37,457 nt of DNA from positions 1 through 37,457 of the forward strand of contig DUEN01000013.1 of assembly GCA_011176545.1 (NCBI GenBank), written 5' to 3'. Shown piece after piece: positions 1 to 8,027 of the stretch (positions within the stretch are counted from its first letter, which is position 1; each line of letters starts with the position of its first letter). The position numbers and the translations under genes are program-made. This stretch comes from Caldilineae bacterium. GTDB lineage: Bacteria > Chloroflexota > Anaerolineae > DUEN01. The notes under the pieces are model-generated. The model did no database searches, was not told the DNA's origin, and saw nothing but the letters and a program-made list of their open reading frames with translations.

Positions 1-193
1 GAACGAAGGAAGTCGCGCCCGCATCGAGGGCGCCCTCCACGGCCGCGTTCACGTCACCCGTCAGCCACCGGCGTCCGGTGAGATAGTCCGGATTGGCCTC
101 CGGATCGCCCACGGGACGGCTCGGGTACCCACACTCCCGAGAAGTGGCGATTCCAGATGCTCCCTCCATGTCAGCGGAGATCAGGATCTTCAT
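1..193 (-). CDS. M55 family D-aminopeptidase (DppA-like), 3' part outside window
   Basis: Only the first 64 codons are present; the gene runs off the left edge. The N-terminus reads MKILISADMEGASGI. M55 D-aminopeptidases such as Bacillus DppA start with the same block, in which Asp8 and Glu10 are zinc ligands; both are here at exactly those positions. A second family block, TGDVNAAVEGALDAGA, follows near residue 50. Members remove D-amino acids from peptides and are usually cytoplasmic decamers. The start at 193 is supported by an AGGGAGG Shine-Dalgarno about 7 bases upstream. It lies 3' of the cassette I permeases in the same direction, separated by a 270-base repeat-rich gap, so it may be the last gene of that operon. 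The remaining ligands (two His, one Glu) lie outside the window. Confidence 0.85.
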   Translation of the reverse strand, partial: MKILISADMEGASGIATSRECGYPSRPVGDPEANPDYLTGRRWLTGDVNAAVEGALDAGATSFV

Positions 194-214
194 CGAAGTT
201 CCTCCCTGTTTTAC

Positions 215-450
215 TCTAAGAGCATGTCTGAAAGACACGAACCCTCGGGGTCGGAATAGCGACACGATTCTATGGTAGAGGCGCACGGCCGTGCGCCCCT
301 ACCATTATCTCCTTTCTCCACCAGACCTGTGGTATTTGAATCGAGATGTAGAGCACGGCGCCGCTGTGTCCTTTCACAGAACGGTCGCGGCGCCTCACCT
401 TCCCCTAGTGCCTTGGTGGCTTCATGGTATATTTTCAGACACGCTCTAAG
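215..450. mobile_element. MITE-like element with 18-bp terminal inverted repeats
   Basis: The ends are inverted repeats matching at 16 of 18 positions: CTAAGAGCATGTCTGAAA at 215-232 and, on the other strand, CTTAGAGCGTGTCTGAAA at 450-433. The roughly 236 bases between them hold no credible gene. They do hold a 34-base palindrome (272-305) and a second fold-back (GGCGCCGC at 357-364 with GCGGCGCC at 387-394, enclosing TGTG/CACA). I see no clear target-site duplication. The element fills the gap between the cassette I permease and the M55 gene. That it was mobilised by a transposase elsewhere is inference. Confidence 0.5.
272..305. repeat. Palindrome of the GTAGGGG/CCCCTAC type
   Basis: A 34-base inverted repeat with no loop, centred at 288/289. 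It has arms TGGTAGAGGCG and CGCCCCTACCA around a CACGGCCGTG core. The only mismatch (A279/C298) becomes a G-U pair if the minus strand is transcribed. Similar arms recur at 20958-20987 and 36340-36363. Confidence 0.75.
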
Positions 451-465
451 GCCCTGGGATGTCTG

Positions 466-1560
466 CTAACCTTTGATCGCGCCGGCCAGGAGGCCGCGAA
501 TGAACCAGCGGCGGAAGAAGATGTAGACCAACACCAACGGCAGGATGGAGACGAAGATGGCCGTGTACACCACCTGGTAGTTGGTCGTGTACTGTCCCGC
601 ATAGTTCTGAATCAAGGGCAATAAAGTGGTGTTATCCGGATCTAAATATACATAAGGTTGCAAGAATTGATTCCAGAAGACGGGGAGCATGATCACCGTC
701 AGGCTGGCGACGGGTACTTTCAATAGGGGTAACAGGACGTGAAATACGTATTGCAATCGGCTGGCGCCATCGATCTCGGCCGACTCCTCCAACTCCCTAG
801 GAATGGCCGTGATGAAGGACGTAAAGATCATGGTGGACAGAGCGCCACCCTTGATGTTGATCAGGATGACCGCCAGGATCTGGCTCGCATAGCGGGTGAA
901 CCCAGGCTGATCCGAGTTAGGCAACAGCTTCTGGAGCCACTGGATGATCATGAACTGCGGCAGGATGATGAGCATCGGCGGGATGACCATCTGGAGAAGG
1001 TAGAGATTGTAGATGAACATCTGATCCCTTCGCTTCAAACCCGCCAGGCCATACCCCGTGCAGATGGAGAGAATATTCACGCCGATGAGGCTCACCACGG
1101 TGATCAGGACGGTCCTGAGCACGGCCGGCCCCAACTTCCCAGAGGTGAAGAGAACGATCCAGCCGTTATATCGGGAGAACGGGCCGAAGTATTTCTGAAT
1201 CCTCTCGGGAGGGATATCATACCTCTCGGAGATCTGCTTTAAGGTGGTTCGCGCCGGGATGTATTCCGTAAGCGGGATGCCCAGGTCCTGCTTGACCTTC
1301 TTGATGTCCAGGTTGTAGAAGATCGAAAGGTTCCCGATCTCGGCTTCTAGGCTGACCTCTTCCATGGGAGGGATCCAGAGATGCAGCTCCGTCGCCTCCT
1401 TCGTCCCCACAAACGTCCTCACAAAGAGCACGTAGAAGGGGAAAAGCGTTATCAAGGAGTAGAGGATCAAGAATAGAGTCACAACCACGTTGAAGATCCG
1501 CTTACGTCGGGAGGGCGTCAACCGTGGCTGTGTCCCCGCGCTCACCTCTGAAGTGACCAT
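466..1560 (-). CDS. CUT1 sugar ABC transporter permease, MalG-like, with extra external domain
   Basis: Inner-membrane subunit of a carbohydrate importer (cassette I). The first membrane segment is at about residues 22-48, and further segments follow from about 148 to the C-terminus. The EAA loop that docks the ATPase is at about 256-279 (EESAEIDGASRLQ...LLPLL), and the end FIRGLLAGAIKG is typical of MalG proteins. At 364 residues it is about 80 longer than usual. The excess is a hydrophilic stretch at about 66-133, between membrane segments 1 and 2 and so facing outward; it contains GIPLTEYIP and TTLKQISERYDIPPERI. It lies 13 bases downstream of the MalF-like gene, so translation is probably coupled. 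The MalG assignment is firm; the function of the insert is unknown. Confidence 0.92.
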   Translation of the reverse strand: MVTSEVSAGTQPRLTPSRRKRIFNVVVTLFLILYSLITLFPFYVLFVRTFVGTKEATELHLWIPPMEEVSLEAEIGNLSIFYNLDIKKVKQDLGIPLTEYIPARTTLKQISERYDIPPERIQKYFGPFSRYNGWIVLFTSGKLGPAVLRTVLITVVSLIGVNILSICTGYGLAGLKRRDQMFIYNLYLLQMVIPPMLIILPQFMIIQWLQKLLPNSDQPGFTRYASQILAVILINIKGGALSTMIFTSFITAIPRELEESAEIDGASRLQYVFHVLLPLLKVPVASLTVIMLPVFWNQFLQPYVYLDPDNTTLLPLIQNYAGQYTTNYQVVYTAIFVSILPLVLVYIFFRRWFIRGLLAGAIKG

Positions 1561-1573
1561 GCCCGGCTACCTC

Positions 1574-2485
1574 CTAGTAGTATTGAAGACGTCTCTGCAG
1601 GCGCTGGAGCAGTACAGCCAGAATCACCAGGGGGATGCCTGTCTCCATCGCGAGCGTCATGCCCAGAGCCAAACGGTCCTTCAGGAAGCCATACTGGAAG
1701 AAGAGAATCGAGAGGAATTGCGCCTCCGGGTTCTGGTACAGCCCTCCCAATGCTACCAGCTCATCGAACACCCCGAAGGATCCGATCAGGCAAAAGATGG
1801 TGGCGATGATGAAGGAGGGGATCATCTGAGGGAAATAGATCCGGAAAAGCCGCTGGATGTATGAGGCTCCATCGACGATGGCAGCCTCAATGGTTTCGGA
1901 TGGGATCGTCATGAGGCCAGACAGGAAGATGGCCAGGTTGAAGCCCGCCGCCCGCCATCCCACCAGGATGGGTAAGATGACTGTCGTGCCGGTGGGTTGC
2001 TTAATGTCAATGGCCTTTTGAATGAGCCCTAACTTCAGAAGCAATAGGTTCACTGTGCCAGTGGATCGTGAGAAGAGCATAACGGCCATAAACCCAATGG
2101 CTAGACCGGAGACCATCCAAGGGAGATAGATAATGGTAAAGAAGCCACCTCGGAATCCAATCTCATACATCAGCAAGGCTAAGGTGAGACCGAAGACATA
2201 CACCATGGCGTAGTTCAACACGGTAAAGCGCACCGTCCGCCACAGAGCAGGCCAGAACTCCTGTTTGATGGTCTCGTCCGTGAAGATCTTGGTGAAGTTG
2301 GAGAATCCCACGTAGTTCACGTCCGTATCGAAGAAGTCCAATCTATCGGTAAACAGTACAGGGATCGCTACGAAGAAGGGGACGATGGTTAAGCCGACGA
2401 ACAGCACCAGCTGAGGAAGCAGGAAAGCGTAATCGCCCAGGATGCGATGCCTCTCTCGCCTGCTTAGACGTCTCCAGTTGAACAT
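1574..2485 (-). CDS. CUT1 sugar ABC transporter permease, MalF-like
   Basis: Inner-membrane partner of the MalG-like permease of cassette I, 303 residues. It has about six membrane segments, starting at LLPQLVLFVGLTIVPFF, and an EAA loop (ETIEAAIVDGASYIQRLFRIYFPQM region) in the second half. An open frame extends upstream to 2626, but that would overlap the end of the binding-protein gene and gives an unrelated N-terminus. The ATG at 2485 (MFNWRRLSRRER) has a GAGGAGAG ribosome site and starts with the basic cytoplasmic stretch normal for MalF proteins, so I chose it. No ATPase gene accompanies the pair. Confidence 0.92.
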   Translation of the reverse strand: MFNWRRLSRRERHRILGDYAFLLPQLVLFVGLTIVPFFVAIPVLFTDRLDFFDTDVNYVGFSNFTKIFTDETIKQEFWPALWRTVRFTVLNYAMVYVFGLTLALLMYEIGFRGGFFTIIYLPWMVSGLAIGFMAVMLFSRSTGTVNLLLLKLGLIQKAIDIKQPTGTTVILPILVGWRAAGFNLAIFLSGLMTIPSETIEAAIVDGASYIQRLFRIYFPQMIPSFIIATIFCLIGSFGVFDELVALGGLYQNPEAQFLSILFFQYGFLKDRLALGMTLAMETGIPLVILAVLLQRLQRRLQYY

Positions 2486-2555
2486 AGCCGCTCTCCTCGA
2501 TAAAACCAAGACATGATCATGAGAGATGAAAGCGGAGGGTGAAGCTGGGGTTGTA

Positions 2556-2601
2556 AAAAGGGCGGGCGGCCCGATCGAGGCGTCCCGATCAGGCCGCCCG
2601 C
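2556..2601 (-). terminator. Hairpin with T-run just after the binding-protein gene
   Basis: GCGGGCGGCC (2562-2571) pairs with GGCCGCCCGC (2592-2601), and the stem continues inward through GATCG/CGATC. The mismatches on the plus strand become G-U pairs in the minus-strand transcript. Reading in that direction, CTTTTT (2561-2556) follows the stem, so this is an intrinsic terminator or attenuator. It begins 10 bases after the stop codon at 2611 and precedes the two permease genes, so partial termination here would keep permease levels below those of the binding protein. Confidence 0.75.
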
Positions 2602-2610
2602 AGGGCTGGG

Positions 2611-4077
2611 TCACGACTCCGACCACTCGTAGCTCTGCTCCCAGTTGGCCTGGGCCCAGTCTAGAACCTCCTGGACTGTCTTCTTACCGGTCATGAGGGC
2701 GGCCCACTGCTCGACGAAGGCGCCCGACTCCCAGTCCCAGACCCCCGGGCTGCCCCCCTTGCGGTGAGGCCCGGCCACCGTCGTGCCCCAAACGCCGGTC
2801 GTGTACTGCACATCCTCCCACAGGCCGCCCGGAGTGGCGATGTCCTTCACGACCCCCACCCACTGAGGACCGGTGAGCTCCAAAGGCTCGTCCAGCTTGT
2901 ACAGCACAGGCCGGCCAAGCACCTCCGCCCGCATCTTCACCGCCTTGGGGCTGTGGTACCAGGCGAACGCCTCCACGATCTGCGGCCACTCCGGAAGCTG
3001 CCTGGCCTTCTCCAGGATGCAGGCTGGCCCGGCGGTGTAGCGAACCGGCCCCATGTATTGTACCCAGGTCTCCTGCCCCTCCGCCGGCGGCGTGCTGGGG
3101 AACCCGAGCTGCTCCGCCGTGGGATCGGCGGCCAGCATCTTGTCCCACGGCCATGGGCCATGCAGCATCATGACCGACTTCTTGGCGATGTAGCTGGCCT
3201 CCATGTCGGTCTCCCACTCCCGGGTCCACCAGTTCTCGGGGATCCACCCCTTGTCGTATGCCTCTTTGAAGAACTCGAACGTATGGCGGAAGGGGGAGTC
3301 GGGGTCGTTGAACTTCTTCTTGCCCGTCCAGCAGTCGTAGTTGTCCTGTTGCTGCCCATCTGGGAAGGCCAGCGGGATCATCCGAATGTAGTTGGCGCCG
3401 AAGACCCAGCTATGCCACCCCTGATCCCAGAAGTAGTCCACCTCGGGGGTCGCCTTGGCCCACGCCGTCCCTTCCTCCAGGAACTTCTTGAGATCATCCC
3501 AGGTCTTGACGTCCCGGCGGGGATCCAGCCCGGCCTTCTCCATCAAGTCGGCATGGTACATCCATGTGAAGACGAAGCCAGAGAAGATGTCGATGCTGCG
3601 GGGGCCAAAGCCGTACAACTCGGGGACCTTGTGCAAGGGATCGTGGGTCAGGCGATCCCACCAGGGGAAGTCAATCGTGCTGAGGTCGACGAAGTTCTGG
3701 TAGTTCTCCTTGTTGATCTCGCCCGTGATGAAGGCCCAGGTAGGGCCAAAAGCCGGCGTATACCCGCCCGCCACCTTCGCCTGGAAGGCGGCCACGGTGT
3801 CCTCATTCACCGACCACATCTTCACTTTGATCCCCGGATGCTCGGCCTCGAAGACGTCCCAGATCTGGCGCTCCGCGTTCTGATACTCGGGATTGGAAGC
3901 GCCGATCTCCAGGATGACCTCCTTCTCCACCTTGGGCGGGGCCTCGGCCGGCTTGGCTTCCTCCGCAGGCTTCTCAGGTGTTGCTGGAGCCGGTGCGCAT
4001 GCGGCCAACACGGTCCCTGCTGCGAGCAGGCCCATACCCTTCAACATCTCACGGCGACTAATTCGAGTTGCGGACAT
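2611..4077 (-). CDS. Extracellular sugar-binding lipoprotein, family 1 (cassette I)
   Basis: Captures the substrate outside the membrane and delivers it to the adjacent permeases; 488 residues. The N-terminus MSATRISRREMLKG is a twin-arginine signal, the hydrophobic core ends in VLAAC, and Cys27 is the expected lipid-attachment site. A Pro/Glu/Lys linker follows, then a family 1 fold with the usual 'YQNAERQIWDVFEAEHPGIKV' opening (given here only as a landmark near residues 60-80). The frame is open up to 4206, but the ATG at 4077 has an excellent GGAGGGAGGG ribosome site and places the signal peptide at the very start. The substrate cannot be read from the sequence; neighbouring Gfo/Idh and lactonase genes suggest a sugar that is oxidised to a lactone. 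Confidence 0.92.
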   Translation of the reverse strand: MSATRISRREMLKGMGLLAAGTVLAACAPAPATPEKPAEEAKPAEAPPKVEKEVILEIGASNPEYQNAERQIWDVFEAEHPGIKVKMWSVNEDTVAAFQAKVAGGYTPAFGPTWAFITGEINKENYQNFVDLSTIDFPWWDRLTHDPLHKVPELYGFGPRSIDIFSGFVFTWMYHADLMEKAGLDPRRDVKTWDDLKKFLEEGTAWAKATPEVDYFWDQGWHSWVFGANYIRMIPLAFPDGQQQDNYDCWTGKKKFNDPDSPFRHTFEFFKEAYDKGWIPENWWTREWETDMEASYIAKKSVMMLHGPWPWDKMLAADPTAEQLGFPSTPPAEGQETWVQYMGPVRYTAGPACILEKARQLPEWPQIVEAFAWYHSPKAVKMRAEVLGRPVLYKLDEPLELTGPQWVGVVKDIATPGGLWEDVQYTTGVWGTTVAGPHRKGGSPGVWDWESGAFVEQWAALMTGKKTVQEVLDWAQANWEQSYEWSES

Positions 4078-4100
4078 TTTCCCTCCCTCCTCTTCATCAT

Positions 4101-4235
4101 TCATCGGGTGAGGAAAGGACTCACGGTAGGTTGCCTCAATCTCTCCTTTCTTTTCCTCCCCGCTGCTGCAGCCTCCATGAACGGCTGCAGCTTGAGGACC
4201 TGACAACCTGACAATCCGATACTCTCTTCCGTCAT
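4101..4235 (-). CDS. Possible 44-residue leader ORF upstream of the binding protein
   Basis: A small reading frame starts MTEESIGLSGCQVLK and ends at a TGA 23 bases before the binding-protein start. Just ahead of its ATG lies AAAGGAGGTG, an almost full-length anti-Shine-Dalgarno match. The ATG is closer to it than is usual, so it may be inefficient or a decoy. I recognise no family. The 293-base gap it sits in (4078-4370) otherwise shows only an ACCTGACA octamer repeated twice (4198-4213) and two GCTGCAGC palindromes (4165-4172, 4184-4191). Existence as a real gene is doubtful. Confidence 0.2.
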   Translation of the reverse strand: MTEESIGLSGCQVLKLQPFMEAAAAGRKRKERLRQPTVSPFLTR

Positions 4236-4370
4236 CACCTCCTTTCTACACTCAATACGGCTCGATCCTCAGCTCGCTCTAAGCGATACCTGATAGCTGC
4301 GATGGCTTCAGGTGGGGGAATGGTTCATCAGGTTAATGGATATTCAAGGTTCATCCCGCCGTAAGGCGAT

Positions 4371-5162
4371 TCAAGGGCTCTTTCCCTCCCCTTCGCCAAT
4401 GGTGAAGGTCTCGCCGGGGCGCAGGACGACTGGCTCCGGCGTGTTTGGATCATTTCGGCGAGCCTGAGTCAAAAGTTCTTTAAAGCGGAGGATCTCGGGC
4501 AGCGTCGGGTCATCGTGGTGACAGGGGATGGCATACTTCAACCCCAGCCACTGACAGGCCATCGCCGCCTCTCTGGCATCCATCTCGCCGGTCAGATATT
4601 CCGGCACCCCATGGGCAGCACCCCGATGTTCGCGAGGTACACCCACGTTGATCAACCCGATGGTCGGTTGATACAATTCCCCCAGCAGCTTCAAATCGCT
4701 GAAGAGGGAGGTGTCACCGCTGTGGTAAATCCGTTGACCATCACCTGCATAGATGATGAACCCCAGAGGGGTACTGGAGAAGGCCCTGCCATCTTCGGTC
4801 TGGATATATGACCAGTGGTGTGACTCCACAGGCCGCACGCGAACGCCAGCCTCCTCGATCATCATGCCCCAAGGGACAGCCCGAAGTCGATCCCCGTTAA
4901 CCCCCCGATATATCAGGTAGCCGCGCACATCGGCGCCGCAAATCAGCGGCACGTCGGGAAAGCGACGTAGGATCGCTTCTGTGTCACCAAGATGGTCATA
5001 GGCGGCATGGGTGACGAGAACTAGATCTAAATGGTCCAGATCGGCCACTTTGATCGGACTGACCGGGTTCTCATCGAGATACGGATCGATGAGAACGCGC
5101 TTACCTTCGGCTGTGATGATCTCAAATGCGGCTGTGCCTAGGAAACGGATGGAAACGGTCAA
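4371..5162 (-). CDS. UlaG-like metallo-beta-lactamase-fold hydrolase
   Basis: Predicted cytoplasmic hydrolase of the COG2220/UlaG group, 263 residues; the best-known member opens L-ascorbate 6-phosphate lactone. Fold landmarks are FLGTAAFEI near the start, LIDPYLD at about 25-31, the metal motif THAAYDHLGD at about 51-60, HSGDTSLF near 150 and PCHHDD near 214. The normal HxHxDH reads H-A-A-Y-D-H here, so the second His is missing, which may alter metal binding. The start is a TTG that overlaps the SMP-30 stop codon (TTGA) and is preceded by AGGAGGAG, so the two genes are translationally coupled. Together with the SMP-30-like protein it suggests a two-lactonase step. The exact substrate is unknown. 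Confidence 0.85.
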   Translation of the reverse strand: MTVSIRFLGTAAFEIITAEGKRVLIDPYLDENPVSPIKVADLDHLDLVLVTHAAYDHLGDTEAILRRFPDVPLICGADVRGYLIYRGVNGDRLRAVPWGMMIEEAGVRVRPVESHHWSYIQTEDGRAFSSTPLGFIIYAGDGQRIYHSGDTSLFSDLKLLGELYQPTIGLINVGVPREHRGAAHGVPEYLTGEMDAREAAMACQWLGLKYAIPCHHDDPTLPEILRFKELLTQARRNDPNTPEPVVLRPGETFTIGEGEGKSP

Positions 5163-6070
5163 CGGTCTCCTCCTACTTCTGCTTCGAATGACACCTTAGG
5201 TTCGTACAGAGGCAAACCTTCCGCTGGCGTCTCCAGCAGCAACAGTTGATCCTTCGAGCCTTCCGTGACGAGGATCCGTCGTTCGCCCGGCCGGGCAAAA
5301 GCGACGTTTGTAGGAAATGTGCCGTCGATTTCCAGTCGTTCTTTAACACTACCATCCGGGCTTAGCACGGTGATATCCCCCTGGGTGAGGACAGCCACGT
5401 ACAGATTCCCTTCGATGTCAAAGGCCATGCCATCTGGCCCGGCGATCCGACCATGCTCGCTGGGAGGGGTGATCATCACATTGCTGAACAGTTGTCGTTC
5501 GCCTTCGACCTGCCCCGCGACGATGCGGTAGCGATAAATGTTACCCGTCAACGTCTCGGCGACGTATAGGTCCTCGCCGCCTGGCCCGAAGGCGATGCCG
5601 TTGGCGAAGCGCAACCCCCAATCGATCAGATGGTATGTACCTTGAACGGGATCAATCCGGAAGATGCGGCCATCTATCGGCATGTCGTATATCGCGCTGG
5701 GCGGTTCGACGCCCGCAAGCGCGTCAACAGGGATACCGGAGTCGGTCATATAAATGGCGCCATCCGGACCGAAACAAAGATCGTTCGGCCACAGAAAGGG
5801 CAAAGCTGGATCCCCTCTCGAGATGAGCGTCACCACCCCAGACATGGTGACTCTGAGCAGCGCAGGAAACTGAGACTCCGCTACCCATAGGTTCCCGTCC
5901 CCGTCTAAAGCCAGGCCGTTGGGACGGCCAGTATGCGCGAGCTCGCGTTTCATCCCCCCGTCGGCGCTGATATGGCTGATGATGCCGCGCCCCATCTCTG
6001 TGATGACCCAACTGCCATCGGGCAGGCAAACCGGTCCTTCAGGATCGCTGACGTCCTGTCTCAGGATCAT
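5159..6070 (-). CDS. SMP-30/gluconolactonase/LRE family lactonase
   Basis: Six-bladed beta-propeller hydrolase, 303 residues, expected to open sugar lactones made by a dehydrogenase. All four metal-ligand positions of the SMP-30 family can be found: Glu in DPEGPV near residue 11, Asn in WPNDLCFGPDG, Asn in FANGIAFGPGG and Asp in AGPDGMAFD. The frame is open up to 6193, which would overlap the Gfo/Idh gene; the ATG at 6070 (MILRQDVSDPEGP) has a GAGGAG ribosome site and matches the usual family start. It lies 52 bases after the Gfo/Idh gene and overlaps the next gene by 4 bases. The order dehydrogenase, lactonase, hydrolase fits an oxidative sugar route. Confidence 0.9.
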   Translation of the reverse strand: MILRQDVSDPEGPVCLPDGSWVITEMGRGIISHISADGGMKRELAHTGRPNGLALDGDGNLWVAESQFPALLRVTMSGVVTLISRGDPALPFLWPNDLCFGPDGAIYMTDSGIPVDALAGVEPPSAIYDMPIDGRIFRIDPVQGTYHLIDWGLRFANGIAFGPGGEDLYVAETLTGNIYRYRIVAGQVEGERQLFSNVMITPPSEHGRIAGPDGMAFDIEGNLYVAVLTQGDITVLSPDGSVKERLEIDGTFPTNVAFARPGERRILVTEGSKDQLLLLETPAEGLPLYEPKVSFEAEVGGDR

Positions 6071-6122
6071 GGTCGGCTCCTCATCGCCGAGTGTAGAGCT
6101 ACCTTGAAGCGATGCAGGGCGG

Positions 6123-7154
6123 CTATTGCAGGCGCTCAAGATCACGGCCGATGTAGTAGATCCGGTCGTGGGCCGCCGAGTCATAGGCGCCAAACACTAA
6201 CTCCATGGTTTTCAACGTCTCTCGGCCGCTGGTCTCCGGCTCAACGCCGGACCGCAGGCAATCAATGAAGTGCTGTTGCGCGCCCTGGTAGCCCAATACC
6301 TCCGAATTAGAGGGGAACGGATATCGCTCTTCGTCTTCATCGGTGATGAGCCGCAGGAGGCCGTCCTTACGCAGATGGAGGGTGCCCTCCGTTCCCTCGA
6401 TCCGATATTCGCCCCAACTGACGCTCTGCTCGGCCTCCCAGGCGGGGATGGAAGCCCATGACATATCCACGACGGCGGTCACCTCACCTATCCGCAACAT
6501 GAGCATCGCCAGATCCTCGCCAGCGATGTGCGGGCTGACCCGGCGCATTTGGGCATAGAGGCTATCCGCTTCCCCGAATAGGTAGCGCAGCGTGTCAAGG
6601 TAATGCACGCCCAGCTCGTAGTTCACAAAGCGAGGCATCTCGGCAAACCAGGGCCGTGCTCCGAAATTCGCCACGGGCAGGGAAGCGCGCCACCGTGACG
6701 TGAAGTTGGCGTAATACGGCCGGCCGATAGCTCCCTCATCTATCAACGCTTTCATCTTGCGAAACCAGGGTTGGAAGCGGCAATTCTCATTCACCATGAA
6801 CATCACACCCGCTCGATCGCAGATCTGGATCATCTCTCGCAATTCGGCCAGGGTGTCCGCGATGGGTTTCTGGCATAGAACATGGAGGCCGCGATGGGCC
6901 GCTTCGGTGATCATCTCTAGATGCACGATCGGGGGTGTGGCGATGTCCACGAAGTCCAAGGACTCCGCGTCGAGCATTTTCCGATAGTCGGTATATACGG
7001 CCGGCACATTGAACTCCGCCGCTCGTTGCTCAGCCCTCTCCCGGTTCCGGCTGGATACAGCGACGATCTCTACCCCCTCAATACGTGACCACGCTGTCAA
7101 CTGAAACCAGGAAGCGTAACCGCAGCCGATAAGAGCCCCTCGGTATGGTCTCAT
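6123..7154 (-). CDS. Gfo/Idh/MocA family NAD(P)-dependent sugar dehydrogenase
   Basis: Oxidises a sugar, inositol or related compound; 343 residues, cytoplasmic. The N-terminal Rossmann domain opens ALIGCGYASWF, and the catalytic-lysine motif, usually EKP, appears as CQKPIADT near residue 93. The C-terminal mixed-sheet domain carries ELGVHYLDTLRYLFG, a family helix with the conserved His. The frame is open to 7292, but that would overlap the regulator gene; MRPYRGALIG at 7154 gives the usual short N-terminus, although its ribosome site is weak. It lies 80 bases after the GntR gene, across a gap with a heptamer repeat. Its likely product, a lactone, would feed the SMP-30 protein encoded next. 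Confidence 0.9.
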   Translation of the reverse strand: MRPYRGALIGCGYASWFQLTAWSRIEGVEIVAVSSRNRERAEQRAAEFNVPAVYTDYRKMLDAESLDFVDIATPPIVHLEMITEAAHRGLHVLCQKPIADTLAELREMIQICDRAGVMFMVNENCRFQPWFRKMKALIDEGAIGRPYYANFTSRWRASLPVANFGARPWFAEMPRFVNYELGVHYLDTLRYLFGEADSLYAQMRRVSPHIAGEDLAMLMLRIGEVTAVVDMSWASIPAWEAEQSVSWGEYRIEGTEGTLHLRKDGLLRLITDEDEERYPFPSNSEVLGYQGAQQHFIDCLRSGVEPETSGRETLKTMELVFGAYDSAAHDRIYYIGRDLERLQ

Positions 7155-7181
7155 CACGCACACCGCCCAGTCTGAAAATAC

Positions 7182-7202
7182 GACGAAGGACGAATGACAG
7201 GT
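7182..7202. repeat. Heptamer tandem repeat, GACGAAG type
   Basis: GACGAAG, GACGAAT and a degenerate GACAGGT follow each other in 7-base register between the GntR and Gfo/Idh genes. The same heptamer recurs at 21881-21901 and 35137-35164. Confidence 0.6.
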
Positions 7203-7234
7203 TTTATCGTGCCCCGCATAAGCATGGCGACTGA

Positions 7235-7978
7235 TTAGTGATCGCCTTTCGACATCTCGGCTTGTCTGCGGGCAGCCTCCATTAGGCTCCAAGCCTGACG
7301 GAGATGATCACGCATGGCTTGACGGGCGCCCTCGACATCCCGCTCCTTAATCCGGTTCAGGATCTGGCGATGATGGGTCAACCCGCCCTCGATCGCGCCT
7401 AATGGATCGTATTGATAAGCGGCCAGACGAAACTCTAGCAATAAATCCGTGATAGGCGTGAGGAGCACGTTGAAGAGCTGGTTGTGAGTGGCGGAAGCTA
7501 AGGCTGAGTGGAAGGCCAAGTCGTACCGGGTAAACTGATCCACATCCTCGATGTGTGCGGCCATCTCCTCGATGGCCGCTTCCATGGCTGCGATGTCCTC
7601 CTCCGTTGCACGCTCGGCCGCCAGACCGGCCATCTCGATCTCGAGCGTGCGTCGGATCTCGTGGAGATCTTTGTAGCGGTCAGAGAGTTGCCGCAGCTTG
7701 AGGAACAGCTCGATGGGAGCGGCTACATCGTTGGGGCTCAATTCCTGGATATAGGTGCCACTGCCAGGTTTCACCTTGACGAGCCCGCGGACGTTGAGGA
7801 CGCGAATCGCCTCACGGATAACCGTGCGGCTGACCCCCAGACGCTCGGCCAGGTCTCGCTCGCTGGGGAGCTTATCGCCAGGTCGGAGTGCCTCCTCGAT
7901 GATCAAGCGTTGAATCTGTTCGGCGACTTGCTCGTGGAGCCTGTGGCGGCGAATAGGGAAGTCGAAGGTCACGTTCAT
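7235..7978 (-). CDS. GntR regulator, FadR/FCD subfamily
   Basis: Transcription factor, 247 residues. The winged helix-turn-helix spans about 12-75 (KLPSERDLAERLGVSRTVIREAIRVL) and ends in the wing GSGTYIQEL. The C-terminal FCD ligand domain shows the metal-ligand pattern: Asp and His in RYDLAFHSALASATHN, His in THHRQIL and His in DHLRQAW. Such proteins usually bind an organic acid or sugar acid and lose DNA affinity. The frame is open to 8119, but the ATG at 7978 lies after a consensus promoter and operator, so upstream residues would not be made. It is the first gene of the minus-strand operon that runs through the Gfo/Idh, SMP-30 and transport genes, and is probably autoregulated. Confidence 0.92.
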   Translation of the reverse strand: MNVTFDFPIRRHRLHEQVAEQIQRLIIEEALRPGDKLPSERDLAERLGVSRTVIREAIRVLNVRGLVKVKPGSGTYIQELSPNDVAAPIELFLKLRQLSDRYKDLHEIRRTLEIEMAGLAAERATEEDIAAMEAAIEEMAAHIEDVDQFTRYDLAFHSALASATHNQLFNVLLTPITDLLLEFRLAAYQYDPLGAIEGGLTHHRQILNRIKERDVEGARQAMRDHLRQAWSLMEAARRQAEMSKGDH

Positions 7979-8000
7979 GATCCATCTCTTATTGAGAAGA

Positions 8001-8020
8001 TTGGTCAGACCACTTGACCA
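8001..8020 (-). promoter_or_regulatory. Probable operator for the adjacent FadR-type regulator
   Basis: TTGGTCAGACCA (8001-8012) contains the palindrome TGGT-N3-ACCA, the core bound by FadR-subfamily proteins such as PdhR. An overlapping inverted repeat, TGGTCA/TGACCA (8002-8007, 8015-8020), and GACCA repeated every 8 bases (8008, 8016, 8024) extend it. It lies from the expected transcription start to about +20, a classic repression position. Confidence 0.7.
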
Positions 8021-8027
8021 CACGACC

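Noticed and set aside
2764..4203. 479-residue plus-strand frame
   Set aside because: Antisense to the cassette I binding-protein gene, rich in Arg, Gly, Pro and His as expected for a shadow frame, with no motif.
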